From the NCBI GenBank assembly GCA_022844015.1, contig JALHMO010000031.1, forward strand, positions 1 through 48,597: a DNA stretch of 48,597 bases, given 5' to 3'. Under the pieces are notes generated by a model. It had not been told where the DNA came from and searched no databases. It worked only from the letters and a program-made list of their open reading frames with translations. Of this stretch, positions 17,086-30,338 are shown one piece after another. The DNA comes from Reyranella sp. (lineage in GTDB: Bacteria; Pseudomonadota; Alphaproteobacteria; Reyranellales; Reyranellaceae). The position numbers and the translations under genes are program-made. Within the stretch, counting starts at the first letter, position 1, and the number at the start of each line of letters is the position of its first letter.

Positions 17086-17309
17086 CCTCCCTGAACTCGC
17101 AGGGCATTCGCATATGGACACGAAACTCCGTCATCCCGACCGGAGCCGCGCGTAGCGCGGCGTAGTGGAGGGACCTCTCTTCTTGCAGCATCAACAAGAA
17201 AGGTCCCTCGACTACGCCGCCAATGGCGCTGCAAGCAGCGCCTGATCGGGCGGCTTCGCTCGGGATGACGGAGTTTCGTGTCCATATGCGAGTGCCCTCC
17301 CTGAACTCG
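17086..17309. mobile_element. MITE-like palindromic element, family B (with flanking direct repeats)
   Basis: The element (about 17100-17295) has imperfect terminal inverted repeats of about 37 bases (each contains CATATGGACACGAAACTCCG followed by TCATCCCG, or the complement). An inner hairpin is built on GAGGGACCTCTCTT. The 14-base sequence CCTCCCTGAACTCG occurs on both sides (17086-17099 and 17296-17309), consistent with target duplication. It has no coding capacity. Confidence 0.6.
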
Positions 17310-17597
17310 GGCCCGTCGCGCGATGCGACGGGCCGCTCTTTCGCTGCCCGTTCCCGCTTCCGGAATTCTGGTCTGCGCGACGTGCCCGCCGCGACGGACC
17401 GCAGGACAGTGCGTCGGCAGCGATTTGCGGCCGCCGATCGCCGCCGCGGCCTCGCACGGCCGCGCGCGAGCCGCCATGATGCGGGCGGCGTCGTGCCCGC
17501 CCGGCCGCAGGGCTCGGGTTCCCGGCACGCGCCCGCGACGGGCAGGGCTCGCTCTGCCCGCCCGCATCGTCTGAACCAACCGGCAGGGGAGAAGGTC

Positions 17598-19430
17598 GTG
17601 GCGCGAACGAGGCTTCAGGACGGATCGGCGGAAGACCTTGCCTTCGACCCCGCGGCCCTGCGCGAGCGCTATCGCCGCGAGCGCGATCGCCGCCTGCGCG
17701 CCGACGGCAACGCGCAGTATGTGCGGACGGACGGCCGCTTCGAGCACTATCTCGACGATCCCCATGCCGACCCGGGCTTCGCCCGCGCGCCGGTCGCGCG
17801 GTCGGTCGATGTCGTCATCGTCGGCGGCGGCTTCGGCGGGCTGCTCGCCGCGGCGCGCCTCGTGCAGGCCGGCGTCGACGACTTCCTGATCGTCGACAAG
17901 GCCGGCGACTTCGGCGGCACGTGGTACTGGAACCGCTATCCCGGAGCGGCGTGCGACACCGAGGCCTACATCTACATGCCGCTGCTCGAGGAGACGGGCT
18001 ACATCCCGACCACCAAGTACGCCCGCGCGCCCGAGCTGATGGAGCACTCGCGGCGGATCGGCCGGCATTTCGATCTCTACCCGCGCGCGCTCTTCCAGAC
18101 CGTGGTCGGCGAGGTCCGCTGGGACGACGCGGCCGACCGCTGGACGGTGACCACCAGCCGCGACGATCGCCTCGCGGCGCGCTTCGTCATCCTGGCCGGC
18201 GGCACGACCTTGGGACGCCCCAAGCTGCCCGGCGTGCCGGGCATCGAGCGCTTCCGCGGGCACAGCTTCCACACCAGCCGCTGGGACTACGCCTACACCG
18301 GCGGCGACAACACCGGCGGGCTCACCAGGCTCCGGAACAAGACCGTCGGCATCATCGGCACCGGCGCCACGGCGGTGCAGTGCGTGCCGCATCTCGGCGA
18401 GGCCGCGAAGACGCTCTACGTCTTCCAGCGCACGCCTTCCTCGGTCGACGTGCGCAACAACCGGCCGACCGACCCGGGGTGGGCGGCGAGCCTGCCGGCC
18501 GGCTGGCAGAAGGAGCGCATCGACAATTTCACCACCGTGATCTCGGGCGGCGAGTTCGAGGTCGACCTGGTGAACGACGGCTGGACCGACCTGATCGGCA
18601 ACATCCTGCTGGCGGCGCGCCGGCGCGCGCAGTCGGGCGCGCCGGTCGAGGACGCCGACGCCCTCATCCAGCTCGCCGACGACGCCAAGATGGAGCAGGT
18701 GCGCGCGCGCATCGATGCCGTGGTCGAGGACCGCGCCACCGCCGAGGCGCTGAAGCCCTGGTACAACCAGTTCTGCAAGCGGCCGTGCTTCCACGACGAG
18801 TACCTGCCGACCTTCAACCGGCCCAACGTCCGGCTGGTCGACACCCAGGGCAGGGGCGTCGACGAGATCACCGAGACGGGAATCGTCGTGGCCGGCCGGG
18901 AATACAAACTCGACTGCCTGATCTACGCGACCGGCTTCGAGGTCGGCGTCGACTACATCGACAATGTCGGCTTCGACATAATCGGCCGCGGCGGCCAGTC
19001 GCTCGCCCACAAGTGGAAGGACGGCGCGGCGACCCTGCACAGCCTGCTGTCGCGCGGCTTCCCCAACTGCTTCATCGTCGCCACCCGGCAATCCGGCCAG
19101 AGCGCCAACTTCCAGCACATGCTCGACGAGAAGGCGCGCCACATCGCCTTCATCGTCGCCGAGGCGCGGGCGCGCGGCATCAGGACGCTCGAGCCGACCG
19201 CCGAGGCCGAGCAGGCCTGGGTCGACACCATCGTGAAGTACGCCATCGGCCGGCGGCCGTTCCTCGAGGCGTGCACGCCGGGTTACTACAACAACGAGGG
19301 TGGCCAGCTCGACATGCGGGTCGCCCGCAACAACCAGTACTGGCGCGGCCCTATCGCCTTCGTGAAGCTGCTCGACCGCTGGCGCCAGGACGGCTCGATG
19401 CCCGGCCTGGAGCTGACCCGCGAGAGGTAG
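17598..19430 (+). CDS. Flavin-containing monooxygenase, Baeyer-Villiger type
   Basis: The 610-aa product has an N-terminal lead, then the FAD site VIVGGGFGGLLAAARL, GGTWYWNRYPG, the BVMO-type fingerprint FRGHSFHTSRWD and the NADPH site [12 protein letters not shown]. These enzymes insert oxygen next to a ketone carbonyl. The GTG at 17598 has a GGGGAGAAGG ribosome site; the reading frame is open further upstream but enters a repeat element, so a longer start is unlikely. The length is slightly above the 540-aa norm because of the N-terminal extension of about 70 residues, seen in cyclopentadecanone or steroid monooxygenase-like relatives. Confidence 0.9.
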   Translation: MARTRLQDGSAEDLAFDPAALRERYRRERDRRLRADGNAQYVRTDGRFEHYLDDPHADPGFARAPVARSVDVVIVGGGFGGLLAAARLVQAGVDDFLIVDKAGDFGGTWYWNRYPGAACDTEAYIYMPLLEETGYIPTTKYARAPELMEHSRRIGRHFDLYPRALFQTVVGEVRWDDAADRWTVTTSRDDRLAARFVILAGGTTLGRPKLPGVPGIERFRGHSFHTSRWDYAYTGGDNTGGLTRLRNKTVGIIGTGATAVQCVPHLGEAAKTLYVFQRTPSSVDVRNNRPTDPGWAASLPAGWQKERIDNFTTVISGGEFEVDLVNDGWTDLIGNILLAARRRAQSGAPVEDADALIQLADDAKMEQVRARIDAVVEDRATAEALKPWYNQFCKRPCFHDEYLPTFNRPNVRLVDTQGRGVDEITETGIVVAGREYKLDCLIYATGFEVGVDYIDNVGFDIIGRGGQSLAHKWKDGAATLHSLLSRGFPNCFIVATRQSGQSANFQHMLDEKARHIAFIVAEARARGIRTLEPTAEAEQAWVDTIVKYAIGRRPFLEACTPGYYNNEGGQLDMRVARNNQYWRGPIAFVKLLDRWRQDGSMPGLELTRER

Positions 19431-19458
19431 CGTAGCGGGCAAGGAAGCCGTGCGCCGG

Positions 19459-19529
19459 GAGCGCGCCATTCCAGTGGCGCTCATGGGATGTGTGATCGGC
19501 AAGAAGAGCGCCACTGGAATGGCGCGCTC
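19459..19529. repeat. Perfect 24-base inverted repeat with 23-base loop
   Basis: Positions 19459-19482 and 19506-19529 are exact reverse complements (core GCCATTCCAGTGGCGC). The hairpin lies 29 bases after the monooxygenase stop and could end its transcripts, although no T-run follows. Its right arm contains the left flanking repeat of the next mobile element. Confidence 0.7.
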
Positions 19530-19804
19530 ATGGGCGCCAACTTACTTACAAACGGACCTCACCCTGAGGAGCGGCCCGTCCTTCGACGCGCTCCCCTCCT
19601 CACCCTGAGGAGCCGCGCAGAGCGCGGCGTCTCGAATCGGGCGAAGTAACCTTCGCCCTTTGGGCGGCAACACGTCAGGTGCTGCGACACTGCTGTTTCA
19701 GCGATCTCGTGTGTAGCCCATCCTTCGAGACGGTCGCTGCGCGACCTCCTCAGGATGAGGACTATGTTGGACCAGCCAAAGTTGGCGCCTATGAGCGGCG
19801 TGCT
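19518..19804. mobile_element. MITE-like element, family A, copy 2
   Basis: The element (19529-19793) begins CATGGGCGCCAACTT and ends with the complement AAGTTGGCGCCTATG. Flanks AATGGCGCGCT (19518-19528) and AGCGGCGTGCT (19794-19804) match in 8 of 11 bases. Inside are copies of the CCTCACCCTGAGGAG / CCTTCGAGACG palindromic sequences that are widely dispersed in alphaproteobacterial genomes. Confidence 0.6.
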
Positions 19805-19835
19805 CCCGGCGAACGATCGTCGAAGCTGCAGCCAC

Positions 19836-20072
19836 CTACTTCGCCCTCTGGTCGGCGTAGACGATCAGCTTCCAGCGGATCGCCTCCGGCGCGGGATGGC
19901 GATGGTGATGCGCCGGCGGTAGGGGATCGCCCTCGTTCGACGCGATCTCGTGGTTGCACTCCTGGCACGCGTAGATGCCGGTCCACGGCGCGGCCGTGCC
20001 CGGCAGGTGCTCGTCCTCGAAGACGTCGCACGTGCTCTTCCACAGGTGATTGTCGTCCTTGAACATCGCCAT
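19836..20072 (-). CDS. Small zinc-ribbon-like protein of unknown function
   Basis: This 78-aa ORF reads MAMFKDDNHLWKSTCDVFE and has two cysteine sites: a Cys in the first 20 residues and IYACQECNHEI. A His-rich stretch PPAHHHRHP follows. The CxxC and His cluster suggest a bound zinc. The start at 20072 gives a compact protein; a longer in-frame start at 20123 is possible. Similar short proteins occur in proteobacteria without known role. Confidence 0.65.
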   Translation of the reverse strand: MAMFKDDNHLWKSTCDVFEDEHLPGTAAPWTGIYACQECNHEIASNEGDPLPPAHHHRHPAPEAIRWKLIVYADQRAK

Positions 20073-20278
20073 GCCGACCTCCGCTCGTGGCTCGCAGCGC
20101 ACGGTTTTGCGATGCCCGATCAATGCCCTCGCCGGCGCACGGCATCAATGCACGGGGTTTTCAAAGTTCGCGCGCGCCGCGGCAAAAGCTTCGTCGCCCG
20201 GCGGTCCGCGGCGAACGATTTGCCTGCGGCTTCGTCCGAGCCCGAGGCGGGGCGTTCGCGTGTGCCCGCTTACTCCTC

Positions 20279-20421
20279 CGTCATCCCGAGCGAAGTCGCC
20301 CGCTTAGGCGCTGGCTACAGCGCCATTGGCGACGCAGTCGAGGGACCTCTCTTGCTGATGCTGCAACAAAGAGAGGTCCCTCGACTGCGCCACCCTTCGG
20401 GCGGCTCCGCTCGGGATGACG
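20279..20421. repeat. Palindromic intergenic repeat element
   Basis: The ends are CGTCATCCCGAGCG and CGCTCGGGATGACG. The core is a perfect 19-base inverted repeat (20335-20353 and 20369-20387; arm CAGTCGAGGGACCTCTCTT) with a 15-base loop. It shares its core with the family B element at 17100-17295. The remaining DNA of the 20073-20631 gap shows only GC-rich imperfect repeats built on CTCTGGACCG and no gene I can support. Confidence 0.7.
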
Positions 20422-20631
20422 GGAGAGAGGGCGCTCTGCGACAGTCCCGCCCCCCTGCCGGCCGGGCATCTCGCCCCGCCTGCTGGCCGGGCTCTCTGGA
20501 CCGCCCGCCTGCCGGCCAGGCCTCCTGGACCGCCCCGCCCGGCCCGCCGGCCTGGCCCTCTGGACCGGCCGCGACCGGGCGGCGATCATCGGCCAAAGCC
20601 CGCCCCCCGAGCGCCAGGAGAGGAAGCCGCC

Positions 20632-21480
20632 ATGACGACCCAGCCCGACCCCGCGATCGTGACCACCACCGCGATCGTGACCGGCGCGGCCAGCGGCATC
20701 GGCCGCGCCATGGCGCTCGGCCTGCTCGGCGCTGGCATCGATGTCTGGGCGGTCGACCGCGAGGCGTCGTGGCTCGCCGAGCTGGCGGGCGCCGCCGCCG
20801 GCCGTCCCGCGGCCAAGCTGCAGACCCTGCAATCCGATCTCGCCGACCCGGCCTCGTTCGACCGCATCGTCGGCGCCGTGCTGGCCGCCGCCGGCCGCAT
20901 CGACGTCCTGGTCAACAATGCCGGCATCGGGCAGGGCTCGATCCGCGCCGACCAGCGGCACAACCCGCTGCGCTTCTGGGAGATCACGCCGGCGCAATGG
21001 GAGCGCTTCGTTGCGGTCAACGCCACCGCGCCGCTCATGCTGGCGCGCGCCGTGGTGCCGCACATGCTGCGCGCCAGACGCGGCCGCATCGTCACCGTCA
21101 CCACCAGCCTGGGGACGATGCTGCGCCGGGGCTACATGCTCTACGGCGCCAGCAAGGCGGCGGCCGAGGCCGCCACCGCGGTGATGGCCGAGGACCTCGC
21201 CGGCACCGGCGTGACCGCCAACGTGCTGGTGCCCGGCGGCATGACCGACACGCGCATCGTCCCGGACGAGGCGGTGAGCGACCGTTCGAGGATGCTGCGG
21301 CCCGAGATCATGGTGCCGCCGCTGCTGTGGCTGGTCTCCGATGCCGCCGCGAGCGTCACCGGCCGGCGCTTCCTCGCCGCGCACTGGGACGCGGCCCTCC
21401 CGCCCGCGGCCGCGGCGGAGAAATCCGGCGCGCCGATCGCCTGGAAGGCGATCGCCACGATGCCGATCGAGCCGGACTGA
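20632..21480 (+). CDS. Short-chain dehydrogenase/reductase (SDR)
   Basis: This is a 282-aa SDR with TGAASGIGRAMA (cofactor), LVNNAGIGQ, TVTTSLG (catalytic Ser region), YGASKAA (Tyr/Lys), and LVPGGMTDT in place of the usual APGxxxT. Its C-terminus is longer than usual and ends IAWKAIATMPIEPD. The start ATG at 20632 follows AGGAAGCC. The last 56 bases, including the stop, are repeated at 22287-22342. Confidence 0.88.
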   Translation: MTTQPDPAIVTTTAIVTGAASGIGRAMALGLLGAGIDVWAVDREASWLAELAGAAAGRPAAKLQTLQSDLADPASFDRIVGAVLAAAGRIDVLVNNAGIGQGSIRADQRHNPLRFWEITPAQWERFVAVNATAPLMLARAVVPHMLRARRGRIVTVTTSLGTMLRRGYMLYGASKAAAEAATAVMAEDLAGTGVTANVLVPGGMTDTRIVPDEAVSDRSRMLRPEIMVPPLLWLVSDAAASVTGRRFLAAHWDAALPPAAAAEKSGAPIAWKAIATMPIEPD

Positions 21481-21499
21481 GCGGGCCGCCCCTGGGCTG

Positions 21500-21697
21500 C
21501 GCTTCGAGAACGTCGAGCATTTGGAGGGGCCGCTCTGGGAAATGCGCATGAAGGGCAAGGACGGCATCGCGCGGGCCGCCTATGTCACCGCTACCGGAAA
21601 GCGCGTGGTTGTGGTTCGCGTGTTTCCCAAGAAAACCCAGAAGACGCCGCGCCGTGAGATCGAGATTGCCCTGAAGAGGGCTAAGGAGGTGCAATGA
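21500..21697 (+). pseudogene. HigB/Gp49-like toxin, N-terminus missing
   Basis: The frame reads VEHLEGPLWEMRMKGKDGIA, then VFPKKTQKTPRREIEIALKRA, which is the C-terminal two thirds of a phage-derived Gp49/HigB-like mRNA interferase. The first 30 or so residues of the family are absent. Upstream the frame runs out of phase into the SDR gene, whose stop lies at 21480. The only good starts, such as ATG at 21543, would give a 51-residue fragment. It overlaps the antitoxin by ATGA, as intact pairs do. Confidence 0.7.
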
Positions 21698-21995
21698 GCC
21701 GCAAGTTCATTCCGGTCGAGGAGTCCTTCAGGCAGTGGCGAAAGGACCCCCGCTACAAAGCTGCCTACGATGCTCTCGGGGAGGAGTTCTCCCTCGCGTC
21801 GGCGAGGCGCGTGGCAGGGCCGACATGACTCGAGAGCAAGTCGCCAGCGCCATGGGAACGACTCGAGCCGTTGTCGCCCGCCTCGAAAGCGGGCGGACCA
21901 TGCCGTCCACTCGAACCTTGCAGCGATTCGCCAAGGCAACCCGCACACGTCTGCGCGTCAGGTTCGAGCCCGACGGCCCCAAGCGCTCCTCGTGA
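21694..21995 (+). pseudogene. HigA-like XRE antitoxin with frameshift
   Basis: From the ATG at 21694 the frame gives MSRKFIPVEESFRQWRKDP and EEFSLASA, then runs to a stop near 21827. The other half is in a different frame: ADMTREQVASAMGTTRAVVARLESGRTMPSTRTLQRFAKATRTRL, the helix-turn-helix of the family. The two halves join at about 21790-21805. With the shortened toxin it forms a dead TA pair. Confidence 0.7.
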
Positions 21996-22050
21996 CATCG
22001 ATAGGCATCGCCCGCCTGTACTGACCCCGGGCAGAGGAGCGCGCGCACCT

Positions 22051-22259
22051 GGTTTCACCCCCATAGGCGTTAGAATAGAAGGAGACCTCGTCCTGAGGAG
22101 GCCGCGTAGCGGCCGTCTCGAAGGATGGGCCGCACAGGAGATCGTTGGAAAAGCGGTGTCGCAGCACCCTCACTGTTGCCGACCCTTCGAGACGCGGCCC
22201 TCCGGGCCGCTCCTCAGGGTGAGGTCCCTCTGTATTTTAACGCCTATGGGTTTCACCCC
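22051..22259. mobile_element. MITE-like element, family A, copy 3, with 11-base target duplication
   Basis: The element (22062-22248, 187 bp) begins CATAGGCGTTAGAATAGA and ends with the complement of CATAGGCGTTAAAATACA. Perfect direct repeats GGTTTCACCCC lie at 22051-22061 and 22249-22259. The inside is again made of CCTGAGGAGG / CGTCTCGAAGGATG palindromes. Confidence 0.7.
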
Positions 22260-22286
22260 CCCATCTCGTGGTCAGATCCTCGGTGC

Positions 22287-22342
22287 GGCGCGCCGATCGC
22301 CTGGAAGGCGATCGCCACCATGCCGATCGAGCCCGACTGAGC
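22287..22342 (+). repeat. Duplicated 3' end of the upstream SDR gene
   Basis: These 56 bases match 21427-21482 with two differences and still encode GAPIAWKAIATMPIEPD and a stop. No SDR body precedes the copy. The 800 or so bases between the copies hold the broken HigBA pair and a mobile element. Confidence 0.85.
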
Positions 22343-22348
22343 CGCCGC

Positions 22349-23986
<1,638 letters not shown>

Positions 23987-24094
23987 GCTGTCCTCCCTCG
24001 TCTGGTCGGGACCCGTGAAAGTGACCCCCCCCGAGGACGACATCACCCGAATCCTTCGCCAATCAGAAGGCACATGTTATCGAGTCACTCGGCC

Positions 24095-24259
24095 ATGACT
24101 ACTGCGTTGCCTCTGCGCGGCGCTGCTATGCGGCACGAACTTGTCCTAGGCGACGAGAGCAAGACGCGGGCAGTGGTTTCTCTTGCGGCCGACTACGTCC
24201 GCTTTCTTCTCGCTCTGATTGCTCCTGGAGAGTCCGTTCCTTGGACTTGGACGATTTGA
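24095..24259 (+). CDS. Possible small ORF of unknown function
   Basis: A 54-codon frame from ATG 24095 reads MTTALPLRGAAMRHELVLGD and then a hydrophobic stretch YVRFLLALIAPGE. No ribosome site or family is evident. It lies in the 540-base gap between the monooxygenase and cas3 and may be chance. Confidence 0.2.
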   Translation: MTTALPLRGAAMRHELVLGDESKTRAVVSLAADYVRFLLALIAPGESVPWTWTI

Positions 24260-24394
24260 TCAGGTGCCGATCGGGTGGGGCCGGATCTCCCATGCTTTGC
24301 TAGGAACAAGCCCCCTTCAAATCATGCTTCAAAGAGGCCGAGGCCCTTCGGCCCCGGATGATCCGGCCCTGCCATCTAAGAGCACGACTCGACA

Positions 24395-24420
24395 ATTGAT
24401 TCAATCTTCATGATGTGAAG
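24395..24420. promoter_or_regulatory. Two adjoining palindromes upstream of cas3
   Basis: ATTGATTCAAT (24395-24405) is followed at once by CTTCATGATGTGAAG (24406-24420), both perfect palindromes in an AT-rich stretch. They lie about 105-130 bases before the cas3 start, a suitable place for an operator of the cas operon. A TTGACT at about 24443 could be a -35 element, but I see no convincing -10. Confidence 0.45.
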
Positions 24421-24524
24421 AGGTCAGGAGAAGATATCATGGTTGACTGCTCTCAACATTCGTGAGAGTTTCTTGCTAGTACAGTGCGGATAGCGTGTGG
24501 GCGCGGAATAGAGGGTGCACCGCC

Positions 24525-26931
24525 GTGACTTTTGATGCGTTCTTCGAAGCTTCAACGCAGCGCTACACCGGCTTGAAACGCACGCCCTATCCCTATCAAC
24601 GGAAGCTTGCCGACGACGAATGGCCAGAGACCCTGATCGTACCCACCGGCTTCGGCAAGACCGCTGCTATTCTCGCCGCTTGGTTGTGGAAGGTAAAGGC
24701 AAACGATCCCGGTACGCCGCGTCGCCTCATCTATTGCCTGCCCATGCGGACCTTGGTGGAGCAAACGGCGGCGACTGCGATGAATTGGATCGCTGCGGCC
24801 GAGAGCGCACTTGGTCTGAAGGTACATCTTGATGTCCTTGTAGGAGGCCGGCCCAAGGACCGGAGAATCCCCGATTGGATCATGCATGCGGACGAGCCAG
24901 CCGTTCTCGTCGGCACGCAGGATCTACTTGTGTCCGCGGCCCTTATGCGCGGCTACGCGGTCACGCGCTATCGCTGGCCCGTCGATTTCGCGCTGCTGCA
25001 CAACGACGCTTTTTGGGTTTTCGACGAGGTGCAGTTGACCGGCGCGACGCTGGCTACTTCGGCGCAGTTTGAAGCGTTTCGGCGGCGGTTCAAAACGGCG
25101 AAGAGCAGCCGCACGATGTGGATGTCGGCGACTCTTGATCCGGACTGGCTGCGGACGATCGATTTCGTTTCCGCCGACGCCTATCGTGCCAACGATCTAT
25201 CTCAACACGATGTCGATCGCGCGCAATCCCTGTGGTCAGCCAGGAAATCGCTTACGCCTCTCGATATCGGCCAGCCCGACCTAGAGAAGAAGAACGGCCT
25301 CGCTGACTATGCGGCTTCCATCGCCAAGGTCGTCGCTGAGCGCGCGTTGCCACAAACCAACACGATACTGTTCTTCAATACGGTCAATCGTGCGCAGGCG
25401 GTGTTCGGCGCGCTGAAGAAACAGGCTGACAAGTTCGAGATTCTGCTGATTCATTCGCGCTTTCGCGAATCGGAGCGAAAGCGGCTGACGCAGCGGTTGA
25501 ACGCACCGTTCGCGGCCACCGGCCGTATCATCGTTGCTACTCAGGCCTTGGAGGCAGGTGTCGATGTCACGTCGGCTGCGATGATGACGGAGATTGCACC
25601 ATGGTCTTCTTTGGTGCAACGGTTCGGCCGATGCAACCGCTATGGCGAATGTGGAGATCGAGGCGCCAAAATATCTTGGATCGACTTGCCGGATGAATGC
25701 GCCGCCCCTTATGAGCCGGCGGAGCTATCCGAAGCTCGCCAGAAGCTCGCCACCCTTACAGCCTGTGGTCCGCGAGACCTCTCTGCGATTCGCCCTTCTG
25801 CGCCCGAACGCGGTCAGGTCATCCGCAAGAGCGATCTGCTCGATCTCTTTGACACCGATCCGGATCTGTCAGGCTTCGATGTCGACGTCTCGATCTATGT
25901 CCGCGACGCACAGGATACGGATGTTCGCCTCTTCTGGCGTCCCGTGGAAGGCGGGGCACCTCCCGACGATGCGGCGGAGCCGCAACGTGATGAACTCTGC
26001 CCAGTGCCGATCGGAGGCGCGAAGGCGCTGGTCAAGCGCGCTTCTGGGCGCGCTTGGCGCTGGGACGCGCTGGACAAGAAATGGAGGAGCGTCGACGCCG
26101 ACCATCTCTTCCCTGGTCTTGTCCTTTGGATCGACGCAGCGATCGGTGGGTACGACGGCGAGCTTGGTTTTGATCCGATGGTCCGAATGGCTGTGGAGCC
26201 GAGAGACTTGACCGGTGCATCCCGTGATCCACTGGACGGTCTCGATGGCGACCCGGATTCGGCTACGCAGCGCGCGCTGGTCAGCCTTGCCAAGCATTCT
26301 GGTCGCGTGCGCGATGAAGCGGCGAAGCTTGCTGATACTTTGAGCTTGACCGTCACGGAGCGTGTGCTGCTTGCGGAGGCGGCACTGCATCATGACTGGG
26401 GCAAGGCGCACGACGCCTTCGTCGCACTTACCGCGGGAGCCAAGGCGAACCACGGTACGCAGGAACTTCTCGCCAAGTGGCCAAGCGCTGCGAACGGCGC
26501 CGAGCGTCCGAATGGTGCGCGCAAGCACTTCCGCCATGAGCTCGCTTCGGCGCTCGCCTATCTTGAAAGGCACGATTGGAAGGCGGAAGCGAACCTCGCC
26601 GCCTATCTCATTGCTGCGCATCATGGCAAGGTGCGCCTGCGCCTTCGTGCATTGCCGAACGAGCGGGCAGCGCCGGATGGAAAACTATTCGCTCGCGGCG
26701 TCTATGACGGTGAGGCGCTTCCGCCGGTGCAGTTGGGCGAGAAGCATCTGCCGAGGACAATGCTCGATCTCGATATCATGCAGCTGGGCGACAGTGAGCG
26801 CTGCGGTGCCAGCTGGACCACGCGCATACAAACACTTGTGGAGGAACTAGGACCTTTCCGGCTCGCCTGGCTCGAGACGCTCCTGCGCATCGCCGACTGG
26901 CGTGCATCGGCCATCGAGACGGAGTTCGTTC

Positions 26932-26945
<14 letters not shown>
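24525..26945 (+). CDS. cas3: Cas3 helicase-nuclease, type I-G (I-U), HD domain at the C-terminus
   Basis: The 806-aa protein is an SF2 helicase followed by an HD nuclease, an order found in type I-G and opposite to most Cas3 proteins. Walker A is VPTGFGKT (about residues 39-46), the DEAD-box equivalent is DEVQ (167-170), motif III is SAT (201-203) and motif VI is LVQRFGRCNR. The HD motif HHDWGK lies at about 622-627, with FRHE and AAHHGKVR as further metal ligands. It is recruited by the crRNA complex to nick and unwind target DNA. I chose GTG 24525 (GAGGG upstream); GTG 24495 is also in frame. Its end overlaps the next gene by 14 bases. Confidence 0.93.
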
Positions 26946-30322
<3,377 letters not shown>

Positions 30323-30338
30323 AGGCGGAAGACACGCA

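Noticed and set aside
16326..19514. A 1062-codon minus-strand frame across the monooxygenase region
   Set aside because: It is the complement shadow of the real gene at 17598-19430 in high-GC DNA; the translation has Ala/Arg/Gly bias and no domain.
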